From positions 1 through 52,217 of the forward strand of contig JAUXVN010000117.1 in assembly GCA_030684555.1 (NCBI GenBank): a stretch of 52,217 nt of DNA, in the 5' to 3' direction. The notes under the pieces were generated by a model. It saw only the letters and a list, made by a program, of their open reading frames with translations. It was not told the DNA's origin and made no database searches. The first letter of the stretch is position 1; the number at the start of each line of letters is the position of its first letter. Origin of the DNA: Ignavibacteria bacterium (lineage in GTDB: Bacteria > Bacteroidota > Ignavibacteria > Ignavibacteriales > Ignavibacteriaceae). A program made the translations under genes and the position numbers. Below, piece after piece: positions 1-9,647 of the stretch.

Positions 1-74
1 TATTCATAGAAAACCAATTAAATTGAAAATTAGTAAGATACACGATGTTCACAAGTACATTACACTCTCATTAA

Positions 75-285
75 CCACGTCATTCATGACGTGGGCAATC
101 CTAATAGAGCAGAGCATGGCTTTAGCCGAATTGATTTTATGGTAAACAAAAGAATCTCTTATTTGGGCTAAAGCCCGGTTAAACATCCTATTCTTATCTC
201 CGTCCTAAAGGATGGAGATAATGTAACAAGACAATAACCTAAGAGGGGTTAATTCCCCCGGCTGTCGAGAACTACTTCTCGACAG
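75..285. repeat. Array of six short hairpins in intergenic DNA
   Basis: Six consecutive palindromes are visible: CCACGTCAT/ATGACGTGG (75-94), GGCTTTAGCC (118-127), GGGCT/AGCCC (165-176), an 11-bp stem with loop TAAA (195-220), GGGG/CCCC around ttaatt (245-258), and CTGTCGAGAA/TTCTCGACAG (262-285). No reading frame is convincing. The layout suggests a hairpin-rich dispersed repeat of the kind common between genes in Bacteroidota relatives, or a decayed mobile element. A structured RNA is possible but I recognise no known class. Confidence 0.6.
259..285. repeat. TCGAGAA hairpin repeat, copy 1
   Basis: The stem CTGTCGAGAA (262-271) pairs with TTCTCGACAG (276-285) around loop CTAC. A near-identical copy lies at 698-724, so this is a dispersed repeat unit rather than a chance palindrome. 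Confidence 0.65.
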
Positions 286-793
286 TTTTGGGATAGAGAT
301 ATTGTTTTACCATTATTTATAGTCTCTTTACTTTTCTTTGCCCCGAAAGGGTTCGGGATAAACTCCAGAAAAGTAACCCCAAAAATAAAGGGGCAGGCAA
401 AAGAAACATGCACTTTAAAAAATTGCTTTACTTGATATTTGATAACTCTACACCGCAAATATTTCCTACGAGAAAATTCCCGACTTGTCGGGACAAACAG
501 ATTTTCTCGCTTAACGGAAATCTTTGCTTGATATTCTTATTTTGTATTTGATTATTTTCTTTTTTGTATGAGCAATTTTTTAAGGTGCAGAACATTTAGG
601 GGGAAAGCAGTTGAGCAATTATCTAATGTGCAAAACTGTTGAAAAAGAATTAGAGATGAAGAGTAGCGAGTAGTTTGTAGTGAATAAAAAGTAATACCGG
701 TTGTTGAGAACCACTTCTCGACAGCCGTGGGAAGGAATAATCTAAATCATTATGAATTACAAAATTAATTATTCTCAGATATAGGATAATCAG
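286..793. other. Intergenic stretch with a nested hairpin; no gene seen
   Basis: I see no credible gene here. The stretch holds a nested inverted repeat: outer arms CGAGAAAA (469-476) and TTTTCTCG (502-509) enclose TCCCGAC/GTCGGGA (478-493). The minus-strand frame over 249-458 has repeat-like composition and overlaps hairpins, so I do not call it a gene. Confidence 0.5.
698..724. repeat. TCGAGAA hairpin repeat, copy 2
   Basis: TGTTGAGAA (702-710) pairs with TTCTCGACAG (715-724) around CCAC. It differs from the copy at 259-285 at only a few positions. It lies about 70 bp beyond the end of the large histidine kinase gene and could act as a 3' hairpin for that transcript. Confidence 0.6.
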
Positions 794-3700
794 TCAGTTA
801 AGAACTCTTTCCAATAAGGCTATGAGATCCCTTTTTGCAAAAGGTTTGGAAATATAACCCGACAAACCTCTTTTAAGGAACTCCTCTTTATCACTTTGCA
901 TCGCATAAGCGGTGGCGGCAACAATCGGTTTATCCTTGTATTCCGGAATCGAACTCCTTATATACTCTGTTAATTGGACGCCATCCATACCTCTGCTTAA
1001 ATTAATGTCCATTAAAATCAGATCATACTCTTTTTGCTTAAGCATTTCGATTGCCTTAGCTGCCGTTGCAACAGCATCAACATTGTATTTCTCTTTTAAA
1101 ATTAATGTGACATATTGAACTGAAATTTTATCATCTTCAACGTATAAAATGTTTTTATTGGTTTTTGGTGTTGATTTAATTTGCTCGATTTCATTATTCC
1201 CCAAAGTTTTAATACTTTTTTCAGTGGTAACATTTGTTGTTTCTGTCAGAGGAAATTTGACAATGAAAGCCGAACCTTTTCCTACTTCACTCTCTAATGA
1301 AATTGTTCCTTTCATCAGCTCGGTATTGTTTTTTACAAGTGTAAGCCCGAGACCGGTTCCTTCAAAACTTCGGGATAAACCTTCGCTAACCTGACGGAAT
1401 TCCTCCCAGATGACAGTTTGTTTGTCTAACGGAATTCCAATGCCAGTATCAATAATTTTAATGACTGCCATTTGATTTATTGATTCAACGGATAATGTTA
1501 CTGCCCCCAATTCGGTAAACTTGACTGCATTATTTATCAAATTACTTATAATTTCGCGGAATAACCTTTCATCAATTTGACAGTTAATCTCTTCATTAGA
1601 GCTTTTAAAATTATATTCAAGTTTTGCATTGGCTGCCAATGGTATAAAGAGGTTAAAAGATTCTTTCAATAAAGGAATGATGTTTATTTTGTCAACGGAC
1701 AATTCCTTTTTGCCTGATTCACTTTGAGAAAAATTTAAAATTAAATTAACGGTTTCCAAAAGACGATTTCCTCCTTTCATTATATTATCAATCATTGGAG
1801 TTAATTCGCTATTACTTGTGAGTTCTTCTTTTAGAAATTCGGAGTAGCCAAGTATTGCAACAAGAGGAGTTCGTAATTCGTGACTCATGTTAGCAAGGAA
1901 GTTGGATTTAACACGGCTCATTTCTTCGGCTTTATCTTTTGCAATCATTAATTCACTTTCATACTCTTTTTGAGCCGAGATATCTCTCAAGATACTTAAG
2001 AGTAATTTTTTTTCTTTTCCGGTTTGAATAAATGAATTGGAGAGAGAAATCCATTTTTCTTCACCGTTCCATAAAACAACTTTTGTTTCTAATTTGGTTT
2101 CGATATGTCCCGAATTGAATCTCTCCTTATATCTTTCGGGGGCATTTTCATCTTGTTTTAGATAAACAGAAAGAAGATTTTTTCCTAATAATTCAGATCT
2201 ATCTTTTTTCACTAATTTACAATAAGCTTCATTCACTTCAACTATAATTCCATTTGAATCAGTTAATCTCATACCGTCGAAAGAATTTTCCCATGTTGAT
2301 CTGAATTGCTCTTCTGATTTTAATATCCTTTCGAGGGTCAGTTTTTTTTCTGTAATATCTTCTTTAACCGCTATAAAGTTTGTTATTTTTCCTCTCTGAT
2401 TTAATAAAGGAGAGATAACGGCATTTTCCCAAAACAACTCCCCGTTTTTCTTTTTATTATGAAACTCACCCTGCCATTCAACTCCAGAAAGAATTGCACT
2501 CCAAAGTTTTGAATAATCTTCAGCGGTTTTTTCTCCGGATTGAAGTATACGTGGATTTTTTCCTTTAACTTCTTCTAATGAATAACCTGTTATCATTGTA
2601 AACTTCGAGTTTACATATTCAATATTTCCTTTTGGATCTGTTATTATAACCGAGACCGGGCTTTGTTCAATTGCTTTAGAAAGTTTAACTACATTTTCTT
2701 CGGCTCTTTGTCTCTCAATATAAATGCTTAATTCATGAGCAATCAACTCAAGAATTTCGATGCTTGATTTATCGTAAGCATCCGGGTTATCATAACTTTG
2801 TACAACAATTGCCCCAAGAACTTTCCCTTCAATCATTAATGGAACGCCTAACCAAGCCTCAGAAGTTGTTCCGATTAAATCAATAATTCCGTTTTCGTGC
2901 AATCGAAGAATGTCATCTTTTCGTAATATTATCGGTTCATTTTTTCTAATCACATAACCGGTCAGTGATTTATCGGCACTCCACTCACTAATCTCATCTT
3001 TCTCATCAACATTAACAAATGATCTTAACATTCCGGTCTCTTCATTATAAAAAGCTATGAAGAAGTTTTTGGCATAGATTAGATGATTCAGTTCAAACTT
3101 AATCGAATTAAAAAGTTCATCGAGGTCTTTAGAATTTATAACGGCATTTGCAATATTGTACTGCATCGTCTGTATCAATTCAACACGCTTGTGTTGAGTT
3201 ATATCTCTTATCAAAACATGCCGTGCGGGATGATTATTATAAATAACGGCATGTGAAATAATTTCTACATGAATCAGTTCCCCGTTCTTTTTTTTGTGCC
3301 GCCATTCACCTGCGGAATTCAGCTTTTTGTCTGTTTGAGCAATATCTAATTCTAACAAGGGGATATCTTCTAAAGGACGAATATCTCTCAATGTCATTGA
3401 AAGAAATTCATCTCTTGTATAACCATATTGATTTATCGCCGAAGTATTCACCTCCAGAAATTTTAGAGTCTCGATATCATAAATCCACATTGGTTGAGGG
3501 TTATTCTCAAACATGTAGCGGTATTTTTTTTCACTTATCCTTAAAGATTCTTCTGCTTTTTTCTTTTCACTTATATCTCTTGCAACGCCAAATATACTAT
3601 TTTCTTCGGGGTAAGGGAATGAATTCCAATCCAACCATTTTATTGATCCATCTTTGCATATAAATCTGTTTTCGAATTGAAAAACTTCATTTCCCTCAAT

Positions 3701-5461
3701 CGAAACAGTCTTTGCATTATTCGTTGGTTCTTTATCATCAGGATGAACAAAATCAACCCATGGTTTTGAAAGAAGTTCCTCTTTACTCCAGCCAAGCACT
3801 TTTTCCCATGCTGGGTTTAATACTTTAAAGTATCCGTCAAAACCGGCTATACATAACATATCGATGGAATGATTAAATATTTTATCGCTCGTTTTGAGTT
3901 TTTCTTCTGCAAGTTTTTGTTCGGTAATATCTATTGTGTATCCGGCAAGATACCGTGGTTCGTCATCAATGATTATTGGGAATTTAATTGTGGTATAAAA
4001 TCTTCCGTTCAATTCTTCATCAACTGAAATCAATTCTCGATTGTTTAGAATTCTCTTGTCATCTTCAACCATACTTTTAGCAATATCTGAAGGGAAAAGT
4101 TCATCCATATTTTTACCGATGATTTCTTTTAACGGTCTTCCAAGCATTTGCTCATAATTTTTACTGAGCCTTAAAGCTCTTATCTCTTTGTCTTTAAAGA
4201 AAACATATATGGGACTGTTTTCCATGAAACGACTAAAAATTTCTTCGCTTTCCCTTAAACCTTCTTCTGCGGTGATTCGATTAGTAATGTCGTTAATAAT
4301 TGCAAGAAATACTTTTTTATCATTTTGTTCAAATAATTGAATTCTTATTTCAACCGGATATGTAGAACCATCTTTTCTTTTATGAATTGATTCGAGATGG
4401 AGTTGTTTTACTTCGTTTCTAAATAACGGTTTGATGGTTTGTTTAAACTTTTCCAATGTAAATTCCGGTTCAATATCTACCGGAGTCAGGACTTTAATTT
4501 CATCAAGCGTGTATCCCAGATTTAGTAATGCACCATGATTCAAATATTCAAATTTTAATGTGGTCGAATCATATATGTAAATTTCATTCAGGCTGTTGTC
4601 TATGATATCCAGCAAATGTAATTGTTTCTGTTGTAATAACTTTTGCCCGGTAATAACTTCGGTAAATAAAATTATTCCTCCAATTGTTCCCACTGATTCA
4701 TACCATGGACGACATTCCCAGCGGACATAATCCACGGTTCCATCTGCCCGCAAAAACTTATCATCATCGGAATTTAAGATTTCTCCGGCTAATGATTTTC
4801 TATGAATTTCCTTCCAACGTTCAGGTAATTCCGGAAAAATATCATAATGTCGTTTACCGATAATATCTGTTTCATTTATTTTATAATCTTTTATAAATCT
4901 TTTACTCACATAAAGGTAACGGAGATCTTTATCAAGAACTGAAATAGCGCTCGGGTCATTCTCAATTATGTAACTCATTAAGTAGTTGTTATAAAGGAGT
5001 TTGTTTTCAGCCTCTGCCCGTTTCTCAATTTCTTTATTTAAATTTGCTATCAAATTTAGAGTGGCAGTTTTGGCTTTTGTAAGTTCACTTATGGTTTCTT
5101 GTAGTTCAATAAAACCAGCTTCGGCAAGTTGTTCACCTGGATTTTTCTCTTTATTGAGTTGAGATTCTAAGTCCAGTCTTTCTAAAATTACCGCTAACAT
5201 TTGCACGCAATTTTTTAAGAGAATTTCGTTTTCTTGACTAATCGATTTGGTTTTCTTGATACAGATATAACCGAATGAAGATTTTTTTGTTTTAATCTCG
5301 AAGTGTAGACTGTTTGGAGTTGCATTTTTTGGGACATAAAAGAAAACTATTGGTTTGAATGCTTCGCAAATGCCCTCTATAAACAATTCTATAATCTTCA
5401 CTTTATCGTGAAGCTGCGAGAGCTTAAACATCAATAGAAACAATTCGTGAGCAATATTCAT
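794..5461 (-). CDS. Multi-PAS/GAF hybrid sensor histidine kinase with C-terminal receiver
   Basis: A 1555-residue soluble hybrid kinase. Reading along it: an N-terminal GAF-like region without a clear membrane segment, a coiled coil near 115-160, about five PAS domains (roughly 160-770), a GAF domain (about 775-935), two more PAS domains (about 940-1190), a HisKA domain with phospho-acceptor His1194 in SHELRTP, a HATPase domain with the DTGIGIP and GTGLGL boxes, and a receiver with Asp1485 in LILMDINLS. It should sense several intracellular cues and autophosphorylate; phosphate may pass to its own receiver. No response regulator with an output domain is adjacent, so the downstream partner is unknown. 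The ATG is preceded by AAAAAGG at suitable spacing. The overall class is clear; the ligands are not. Confidence 0.93.
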   Translation of the reverse strand: MNIAHELFLLMFKLSQLHDKVKIIELFIEGICEAFKPIVFFYVPKNATPNSLHFEIKTKKSSFGYICIKKTKSISQENEILLKNCVQMLAVILERLDLESQLNKEKNPGEQLAEAGFIELQETISELTKAKTATLNLIANLNKEIEKRAEAENKLLYNNYLMSYIIENDPSAISVLDKDLRYLYVSKRFIKDYKINETDIIGKRHYDIFPELPERWKEIHRKSLAGEILNSDDDKFLRADGTVDYVRWECRPWYESVGTIGGIILFTEVITGQKLLQQKQLHLLDIIDNSLNEIYIYDSTTLKFEYLNHGALLNLGYTLDEIKVLTPVDIEPEFTLEKFKQTIKPLFRNEVKQLHLESIHKRKDGSTYPVEIRIQLFEQNDKKVFLAIINDITNRITAEEGLRESEEIFSRFMENSPIYVFFKDKEIRALRLSKNYEQMLGRPLKEIIGKNMDELFPSDIAKSMVEDDKRILNNRELISVDEELNGRFYTTIKFPIIIDDEPRYLAGYTIDITEQKLAEEKLKTSDKIFNHSIDMLCIAGFDGYFKVLNPAWEKVLGWSKEELLSKPWVDFVHPDDKEPTNNAKTVSIEGNEVFQFENRFICKDGSIKWLDWNSFPYPEENSIFGVARDISEKKKAEESLRISEKKYRYMFENNPQPMWIYDIETLKFLEVNTSAINQYGYTRDEFLSMTLRDIRPLEDIPLLELDIAQTDKKLNSAGEWRHKKKNGELIHVEIISHAVIYNNHPARHVLIRDITQHKRVELIQTMQYNIANAVINSKDLDELFNSIKFELNHLIYAKNFFIAFYNEETGMLRSFVNVDEKDEISEWSADKSLTGYVIRKNEPIILRKDDILRLHENGIIDLIGTTSEAWLGVPLMIEGKVLGAIVVQSYDNPDAYDKSSIEILELIAHELSIYIERQRAEENVVKLSKAIEQSPVSVIITDPKGNIEYVNSKFTMITGYSLEEVKGKNPRILQSGEKTAEDYSKLWSAILSGVEWQGEFHNKKKNGELFWENAVISPLLNQRGKITNFIAVKEDITEKKLTLERILKSEEQFRSTWENSFDGMRLTDSNGIIVEVNEAYCKLVKKDRSELLGKNLLSVYLKQDENAPERYKERFNSGHIETKLETKVVLWNGEEKWISLSNSFIQTGKEKKLLLSILRDISAQKEYESELMIAKDKAEEMSRVKSNFLANMSHELRTPLVAILGYSEFLKEELTSNSELTPMIDNIMKGGNRLLETVNLILNFSQSESGKKELSVDKINIIPLLKESFNLFIPLAANAKLEYNFKSSNEEINCQIDERLFREIISNLINNAVKFTELGAVTLSVESINQMAVIKIIDTGIGIPLDKQTVIWEEFRQVSEGLSRSFEGTGLGLTLVKNNTELMKGTISLESEVGKGSAFIVKFPLTETTNVTTEKSIKTLGNNEIEQIKSTPKTNKNILYVEDDKISVQYVTLILKEKYNVDAVATAAKAIEMLKQKEYDLILMDINLSRGMDGVQLTEYIRSSIPEYKDKPIVAATAYAMQSDKEEFLKRGLSGYISKPFAKRDLIALLERVLN

Positions 5462-6057
5462 TAGATTACCTTTTTAATTGCAAATTCATTAAAGTTTTGT
5501 TGTAACCAAATTTCAGTCTCTAGCAGAAAGTATCAGCCGGAGAATAAAGCTCTTCCGCACTATTTATCGAAAACAGTACGGAATTAACCTTAAATATCGG
5601 AACAATTGTTTTTTTTTATAGTTATTCCTACTTTTAATACGATTGAAGTTGATGATGATAAAATTTATCATTGTTACCCATAACTTAACAACTTTTGTAT
5701 GTACATTCAATAATACTTTTAATGAGACGTTGCTTATCCTGTAAAAGAATATGCTAATGTTTTTGGTCTTGAATGGAAGATAGTGTTTAGTGCAAACCAT
5801 ATTAGCGAAGTAGATAATTAAAAGCAGCAAATTTTTCCATTATTTCGGCAGTGTATCACTTAAAAATTAATCGGGGTTAAATCAGATACAGTAGATTTGA
5901 AAAGGCTTCGTTTCCGTAATTCATTTTAACGGCAACTATAACAATTAGTTGATTGAATAATTCTATAAATTTACATGATAGATACACCTTTACATTTTAG
6001 TGTTGATAATTTATGAAACTGCAAAATAAAAACCTTAAGCAAAAAGAGAATGGAAAA
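5462..6057. other. Divergent intergenic region; no gene seen
   Basis: About 600 bp between the divergent kinase and TrpF-like genes. A minus-strand frame at 5564-5830 has low-complexity composition and no recognisable domain, so I reject it. The stretch must hold promoters for both flanking genes, but I cannot point to a convincing core promoter. Confidence 0.4.
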
Positions 6058-6744
6058 ATGAATAAAATAATTCAAGTAGCCGGAATAATCGATGCTGAAG
6101 AAGCAAAAATGTTGATGGAATTGGGTGTTGAATATTTAGGTTTTCCTTTAAGACTTCCCGTAAATAAAGAAGATCTCACCGAAGATGAAGCCGTTGAAGT
6201 GATTAAGGGAATTCATCATCCGCATAAAGCAGCTCTTATAACATACTTAAATGATGCTGAAGAGATAATTAATTTCTGTGATAAATTGAATGTGAAAGTT
6301 GTTCAACTTCATGGAGATATAAACTCTCAACAATTAAAATTACTTAAAAATCGTCGACCGGATATTGAAGTTATAAAAAGCCTTGTTGTACGTAAAAACA
6401 ATTTGACCGAACTTGAGAACATAGTTAAAATTTCTTCACAATGGATTGATTTGTATATAACCGATACATTCGATCCTGAAACAGGTGCATCCGGGGCAAC
6501 CGGAAAGACACATGATTGGAAGGTTAGCAAAAGACTTATAGAAATATCTCCAAAGCCAGTAATTCTCGCAGGGGGATTAAACCCATTTAATGTTAGAGAA
6601 GCAATTCTATCAACCAATCCAGTCGGTGTAGATGTTCATACCGGAATTGAATCTGTAAATGGAAGAAAAGATCAACAAATGACAAAACAATTCATTAAAG
6701 AAAGTATTTCTGCGTTTAAAGAGTTAGAAATTGCATTGGGTTAA
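6058..6744 (+). CDS. TrpF-like (phosphoribosylanthranilate isomerase family) barrel lacking the catalytic Cys
   Basis: The fold is that of phosphoribosylanthranilate isomerase, a single-domain TIM barrel of tryptophan synthesis. It shows VVQLHGD in the middle, an Asp-containing strand (LYITDTFDP), GATGKTHDW at the phosphate-binding turn, VILAGGLNP, and a GVDVHTGIE ending. Authentic TrpF begins with a K-I-C-G type motif whose Cys is the general base. Here the equivalent stretch reads IIQVAGI, so Ala8 replaces Cys. There is no other trp gene nearby. It may be a paralogue with a different reaction or a binding role. I chose ATG 6058 because the family starts directly at this strand; an in-frame ATG at 6013 would add 15 Lys/Asn-rich residues. 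Family is certain, activity is not. Confidence 0.8.
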   Translation: MNKIIQVAGIIDAEEAKMLMELGVEYLGFPLRLPVNKEDLTEDEAVEVIKGIHHPHKAALITYLNDAEEIINFCDKLNVKVVQLHGDINSQQLKLLKNRRPDIEVIKSLVVRKNNLTELENIVKISSQWIDLYITDTFDPETGASGATGKTHDWKVSKRLIEISPKPVILAGGLNPFNVREAILSTNPVGVDVHTGIESVNGRKDQQMTKQFIKESISAFKELEIALG

Positions 6745-6759
6745 ATAGTTTTATTAATC

Positions 6760-6962
6760 CACGTTACGCAAAATGATATTCAAATTTTGTTGAGGCTGTC
6801 CTAAAAGTTGAAAAGTCATTGTCCGTTAGCTAATCCCGCATGCGGGATCACAATGACTTTTCTCTTGTGTCATTGCGAACGAGTCTTCGAGTGAAGCAAT
6901 CTTTTGTTTTTAATTCATAATTGAGATAATTTCATCCGGCAGCCGCCAATCTGCGTAACGTG
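6760..6962. mobile_element. MITE-like element with 11-bp terminal inverted repeats
   Basis: CACGTTACGCA (6760-6770) and TGCGTAACGTG (6952-6962) are perfect inverted repeats bounding about 200 bp without a gene. Inside, AAAAGTCATTGT (6811-6822) pairs with ACAATGACTTTT (6850-6861) and encloses the perfect palindrome ATCCCGCA/TGCGGGAT (6833-6848). A second unit resembling the dispersed CATTGCGAACGA...GAAGCAATCT repeat follows at 6870-6901. An element of the same design lies at 36560-36694. I infer a non-autonomous mobile or hairpin element, and no transposase is present. Confidence 0.6.
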
Positions 6963-6984
6963 AGTTATTAAATATTGATTTTTA

Positions 6985-7230
6985 CACATGTCGCTCCTAC
7001 GGAGCTCAATTTCATTGGTTTTTTAATTTCTACAAACAGTTCGCCCCGATGGGGCTTGGCTTTGGTAATTATCATTTTTTCTACAAACATTTCATTCTTT
7101 AGAAAATGAATAATGTTTTTTACAACGTTTGTATTCTCATATTTTATTAGCTCCGTAGGAGTTTTCTGTTTGTAGAAAGAATAAGAAAGAAAATATTCAA
7201 GCTCTGTAGGAGCGGTCTGTTCATTCAATC
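6985..7230. repeat. Cluster of GCTCC-GGAGC hairpins and TTTCTACAAACA boxes
   Basis: Short hairpins recur: GCTCC/GGAGC (6993-7005), GCCCC/GGGGC (7043-7055), GCTCCGTAGGAG (7150-7161) and GCTCTGTAGGAGC (7201-7213). They are interspersed with TTTCTACAAACA (7027-7038 and 7078-7089) and its reverse complement (7167-7178). The minus-strand open frame across 6968-7267 is made from these repeats and is not called as a gene. Confidence 0.6.
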
Positions 7231-7332
7231 CATTCAAACAATTATTTTTCACTATAATCGATTTCATATTTTGTTAGGATTTCTATAGTCTTGATATGTA
7301 TCCGCTAGCTAACGGATTCATAATGACGACGG

Positions 7333-7344
7333 TTTTGCGTAAGG
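7333..7344. repeat. Solo terminus resembling the TTACGCA inverted repeats
   Basis: TTTTGCGTAAGG is the reverse complement of CCTTACGCAAAA and matches the ends of the elements at 6760 and 36560. Nearby TAGCTAACGG (7306-7315) is the inverse of CCGTTAGCTA at 6823-6832. This looks like half of a third, decayed copy. Confidence 0.4.
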
Positions 7345-7477
7345 GGAATAACTGATTCTCCTTTTTTCTTCATCTTCGAACTAATTTAATGAAATTTTGC
7401 CATACAAAATTTTTGCTTCTATTTTTTCTTATCTTTGCAAAAGTGATCATGATTTATTGAACAAAACAAAGTATGAG

Positions 7478-9196
7478 ATGTCGATTCTTAAACCAAAATT
7501 ATTTACAACTCTAAAAGGTTATACAAAAAAACAGTTTATTGCAGATGCAACAGCCGGAGTGATAGTTGGTATTGTTGCATTGCCGCTGGCAATTGCATTC
7601 GGGATTGCGAGTGGTGTAACTCCCGAAAAGGGAATTATTACAGCAATTATTGCCGGATTCATTATCTCTGCCTTCGGTGGAAGCCGTGTGCAAATTGGGG
7701 GACCAACCGGAGCTTTCATCATTATCGTTTATGGAATTGTGCAGGAGTATGGAACTACCGGTCTCGCTATTGCAACAATAATGGCCGGAATAATTTTAGT
7801 AATAATGGGATTGGTCAAGTTTGGTTCTTTAATTAAGTTTATTCCGTATCCTGTTGTTGTTGGTTTTACAAGCGGTATAGCACTTCTCATCTTTTCTACA
7901 CAGATCAAAGATTTTTTTGGACTTCATATACAAAAAGTTCCTTCTGAGTTTCACGAAAAATGGATTTCTTACTTTGAAAATTTTTACTCGATAAATTATT
8001 ATGTCTTTGGTATAGCAATGCTTGCTATGATGATTATGATTCTATGGCCTAAAGTTACACACCGAATTCCCGGCTCATTAATCGCAATAATTGTAACAAC
8101 AGTTTTAGTTATGGTTTTCAAGTTACCGGTGGATACAATAGGAAGTAGATTTGGAGAAATATCATCTGCCATTCCTTCGCCAAGTTCTTTTGAAATAAAT
8201 ATTGGAGTGATAAAAAACTTAATAGGACCGGCGACTGTAATAGCAATATTAGCAGCAATTGAATCTCTTCTCTCTGCTGTTGTTGCCGATGGTATGATAG
8301 GCGGCAAACACAGAAGTAATATGGAACTAATTGCTCAAGGTTTAGCCAATATAGTTACACCAATATTTGGTGGAATCCCCGCAACCGGAGCAATTGCTCG
8401 AACAGCAACAAACATTAAAAATGGTGGGAGAACTCCTATCGCCGGAATTATTCATGCTCTCACTTTACTCCTTATTATGCTCTTCTTCGGAGAATACGCC
8501 AATTTAATACCTATGGCTACATTAGCCGCAATATTGATTATTGTTGCTTACCATATGAGCGAATGGAAGACATTTAAATCTTTAATGAAAAGTCCGAAAA
8601 GTGACATAGCTGTTCTGTTAACCACATTCTTTTTAACCGTAATTTTTGATTTAACTATTGCTATTGAGATAGGAATGATACTTGCGGTACTTTTATTTAT
8701 GAAGCGCATGGCTGAAGTTTCTAACGTAAGTGTAATTACACGGGAATTGGAAGATTCAGACGAAGTATCAGATCCTAATGCTATTAATAAGAAAAAGATT
8801 CCGGAAGGTGTTGAAGTTTTCGAGATTAATGGACCATTTTTCTTTGGTGCCGCAAAGAAATTTAAAGATCAGATTATGGCAATTGAAGAACCGCCGAAAG
8901 TAAGAATTATCCGTATGCGAAATGTTCCTGCTGTTGATGCGACAGGTTTGCAGACACTAAAAGATTTTTATCATGACGGGAAAAAACTTAATACACATCT
9001 TATTCTTTCGGGAGTTCACACTCAACCTCTATTTGCAATGACTCAAGCCGGGTTATTAGACCTTTACGGTGAAGATAACATTTTTGGGAATATTGATGAT
9101 GCTCTCGATCGAGCAAGAGAAATTCTTGGTTTACCAAAATTAGGAAGACCAGCAGAATTCGTTCCGACTGTTAAAAGAGATTTGGATAAACTATAA
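7478..9196 (+). CDS. SulP/SLC26-family anion transporter with C-terminal STAS domain
   Basis: An inner-membrane transporter of the SulP (SLC26) family, which moves sulfate, bicarbonate or other anions. The first about 410 residues are a multi-pass domain opening with the family signature ([22 protein letters not shown]) and carrying [14 protein letters not shown]. The STAS domain follows from about 440 and includes [12 protein letters not shown] 7478 gives MSILKPKLF directly before the conserved domain; an upstream in-frame TTG at 7397 would add 27 unconserved residues. Substrate cannot be read from sequence. The tail [17 protein letters not shown] matters because a diverged copy of it is stranded at 18812-18862. 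Confidence 0.92.
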   Translation: MSILKPKLFTTLKGYTKKQFIADATAGVIVGIVALPLAIAFGIASGVTPEKGIITAIIAGFIISAFGGSRVQIGGPTGAFIIIVYGIVQEYGTTGLAIATIMAGIILVIMGLVKFGSLIKFIPYPVVVGFTSGIALLIFSTQIKDFFGLHIQKVPSEFHEKWISYFENFYSINYYVFGIAMLAMMIMILWPKVTHRIPGSLIAIIVTTVLVMVFKLPVDTIGSRFGEISSAIPSPSSFEINIGVIKNLIGPATVIAILAAIESLLSAVVADGMIGGKHRSNMELIAQGLANIVTPIFGGIPATGAIARTATNIKNGGRTPIAGIIHALTLLLIMLFFGEYANLIPMATLAAILIIVAYHMSEWKTFKSLMKSPKSDIAVLLTTFFLTVIFDLTIAIEIGMILAVLLFMKRMAEVSNVSVITRELEDSDEVSDPNAINKKKIPEGVEVFEINGPFFFGAAKKFKDQIMAIEEPPKVRIIRMRNVPAVDATGLQTLKDFYHDGKKLNTHLILSGVHTQPLFAMTQAGLLDLYGEDNIFGNIDDALDRAREILGLPKLGRPAEFVPTVKRDLDKL

Positions 9197-9647
9197 ATTT
9201 TATAGCCTAATGATGAAATGCCGGGAAGTGTTCGTAACGCATCTAAAGCTCTGGAATTATAGAGCTAAAGTTCAATATCTCTATTTTTTTCAACGTGATT
9301 CCCGTTGCCTCATTTCATTATACAATTTGTGATCTTACTTTAGAAAAAGAATAATCTACCCCATCATATTTAATAGATATTCCGGTAAAGCTTCAATAAA
9401 AAATCAAAACTAAATTATGAGATATTCAACAATTCTCGCAGACTCATTTGCAAACTTAAATTGTGATAGGAACAAAAACTTGTCCAAAAGATGTAGTTCT
9501 TTTATCATCCCTTTGAGTGATTGAATTAATATCACACCCTCCATAATATTACAAAGCATTAAAATAATAAGTGCAAAGCAAATTTGATTAATCAGGCTGG
9601 AACAGCCTCGAACTGATTTATCATTTTATCTATAATACTGTGAGAAT
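9197..9647. other. Intergenic region with an imperfect long palindrome and motif copy A
   Basis: No gene is visible. About 9209-9321 is an imperfect inverted repeat (TGATGAAATG with GGGAA on one side, TTCCCG with CATTTCATT on the other) with an inner AGCTCT/AGAGCT pair (9247-9252, 9261-9266). The 34-bp shared element lies at 9490-9523 and a small hairpin AGGCTG/CAGCCT at 9594-9608. Confidence 0.45.
9490..9523 (+). promoter_or_regulatory. Shared 34-bp upstream element, copy A
   Basis: The element begins GATGTAGT (9490-9497), contains TCATCCCTTTG (9505-9515) and ends ATTG. It matches copy C (18356-18389) at 30 of 34 positions and copy B (15930-15963) at 27 of 34, without gaps. Only a gene remnant follows here, so this copy may be orphaned. 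I infer a promoter or activator site. Confidence 0.6.

Noticed and set aside
75-285. Possible CRISPR array
   Set aside because: The hairpins differ in sequence and spacing and there is no repeated unit with regular spacers; no cas gene is near.
249-458. Minus-strand open frame of 69 codons
   Set aside because: It overlaps hairpin repeats, has no domain or ribosome binding site, and its composition resembles translated intergenic repeats.
5564-5830. Minus-strand open frame of 88 codons
   Set aside because: Low-complexity translation in AT-rich DNA, no recognisable features and no start signal.
6985-7230. Possible CRISPR array from recurring boxes
   Set aside because: Boxes occur in both orientations at irregular distances.
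6968-7267. Minus-strand open frame of 99 codons
   Set aside because: Built from the hairpin and TTTCTACAAACA repeats; translation mirrors the repeat units.
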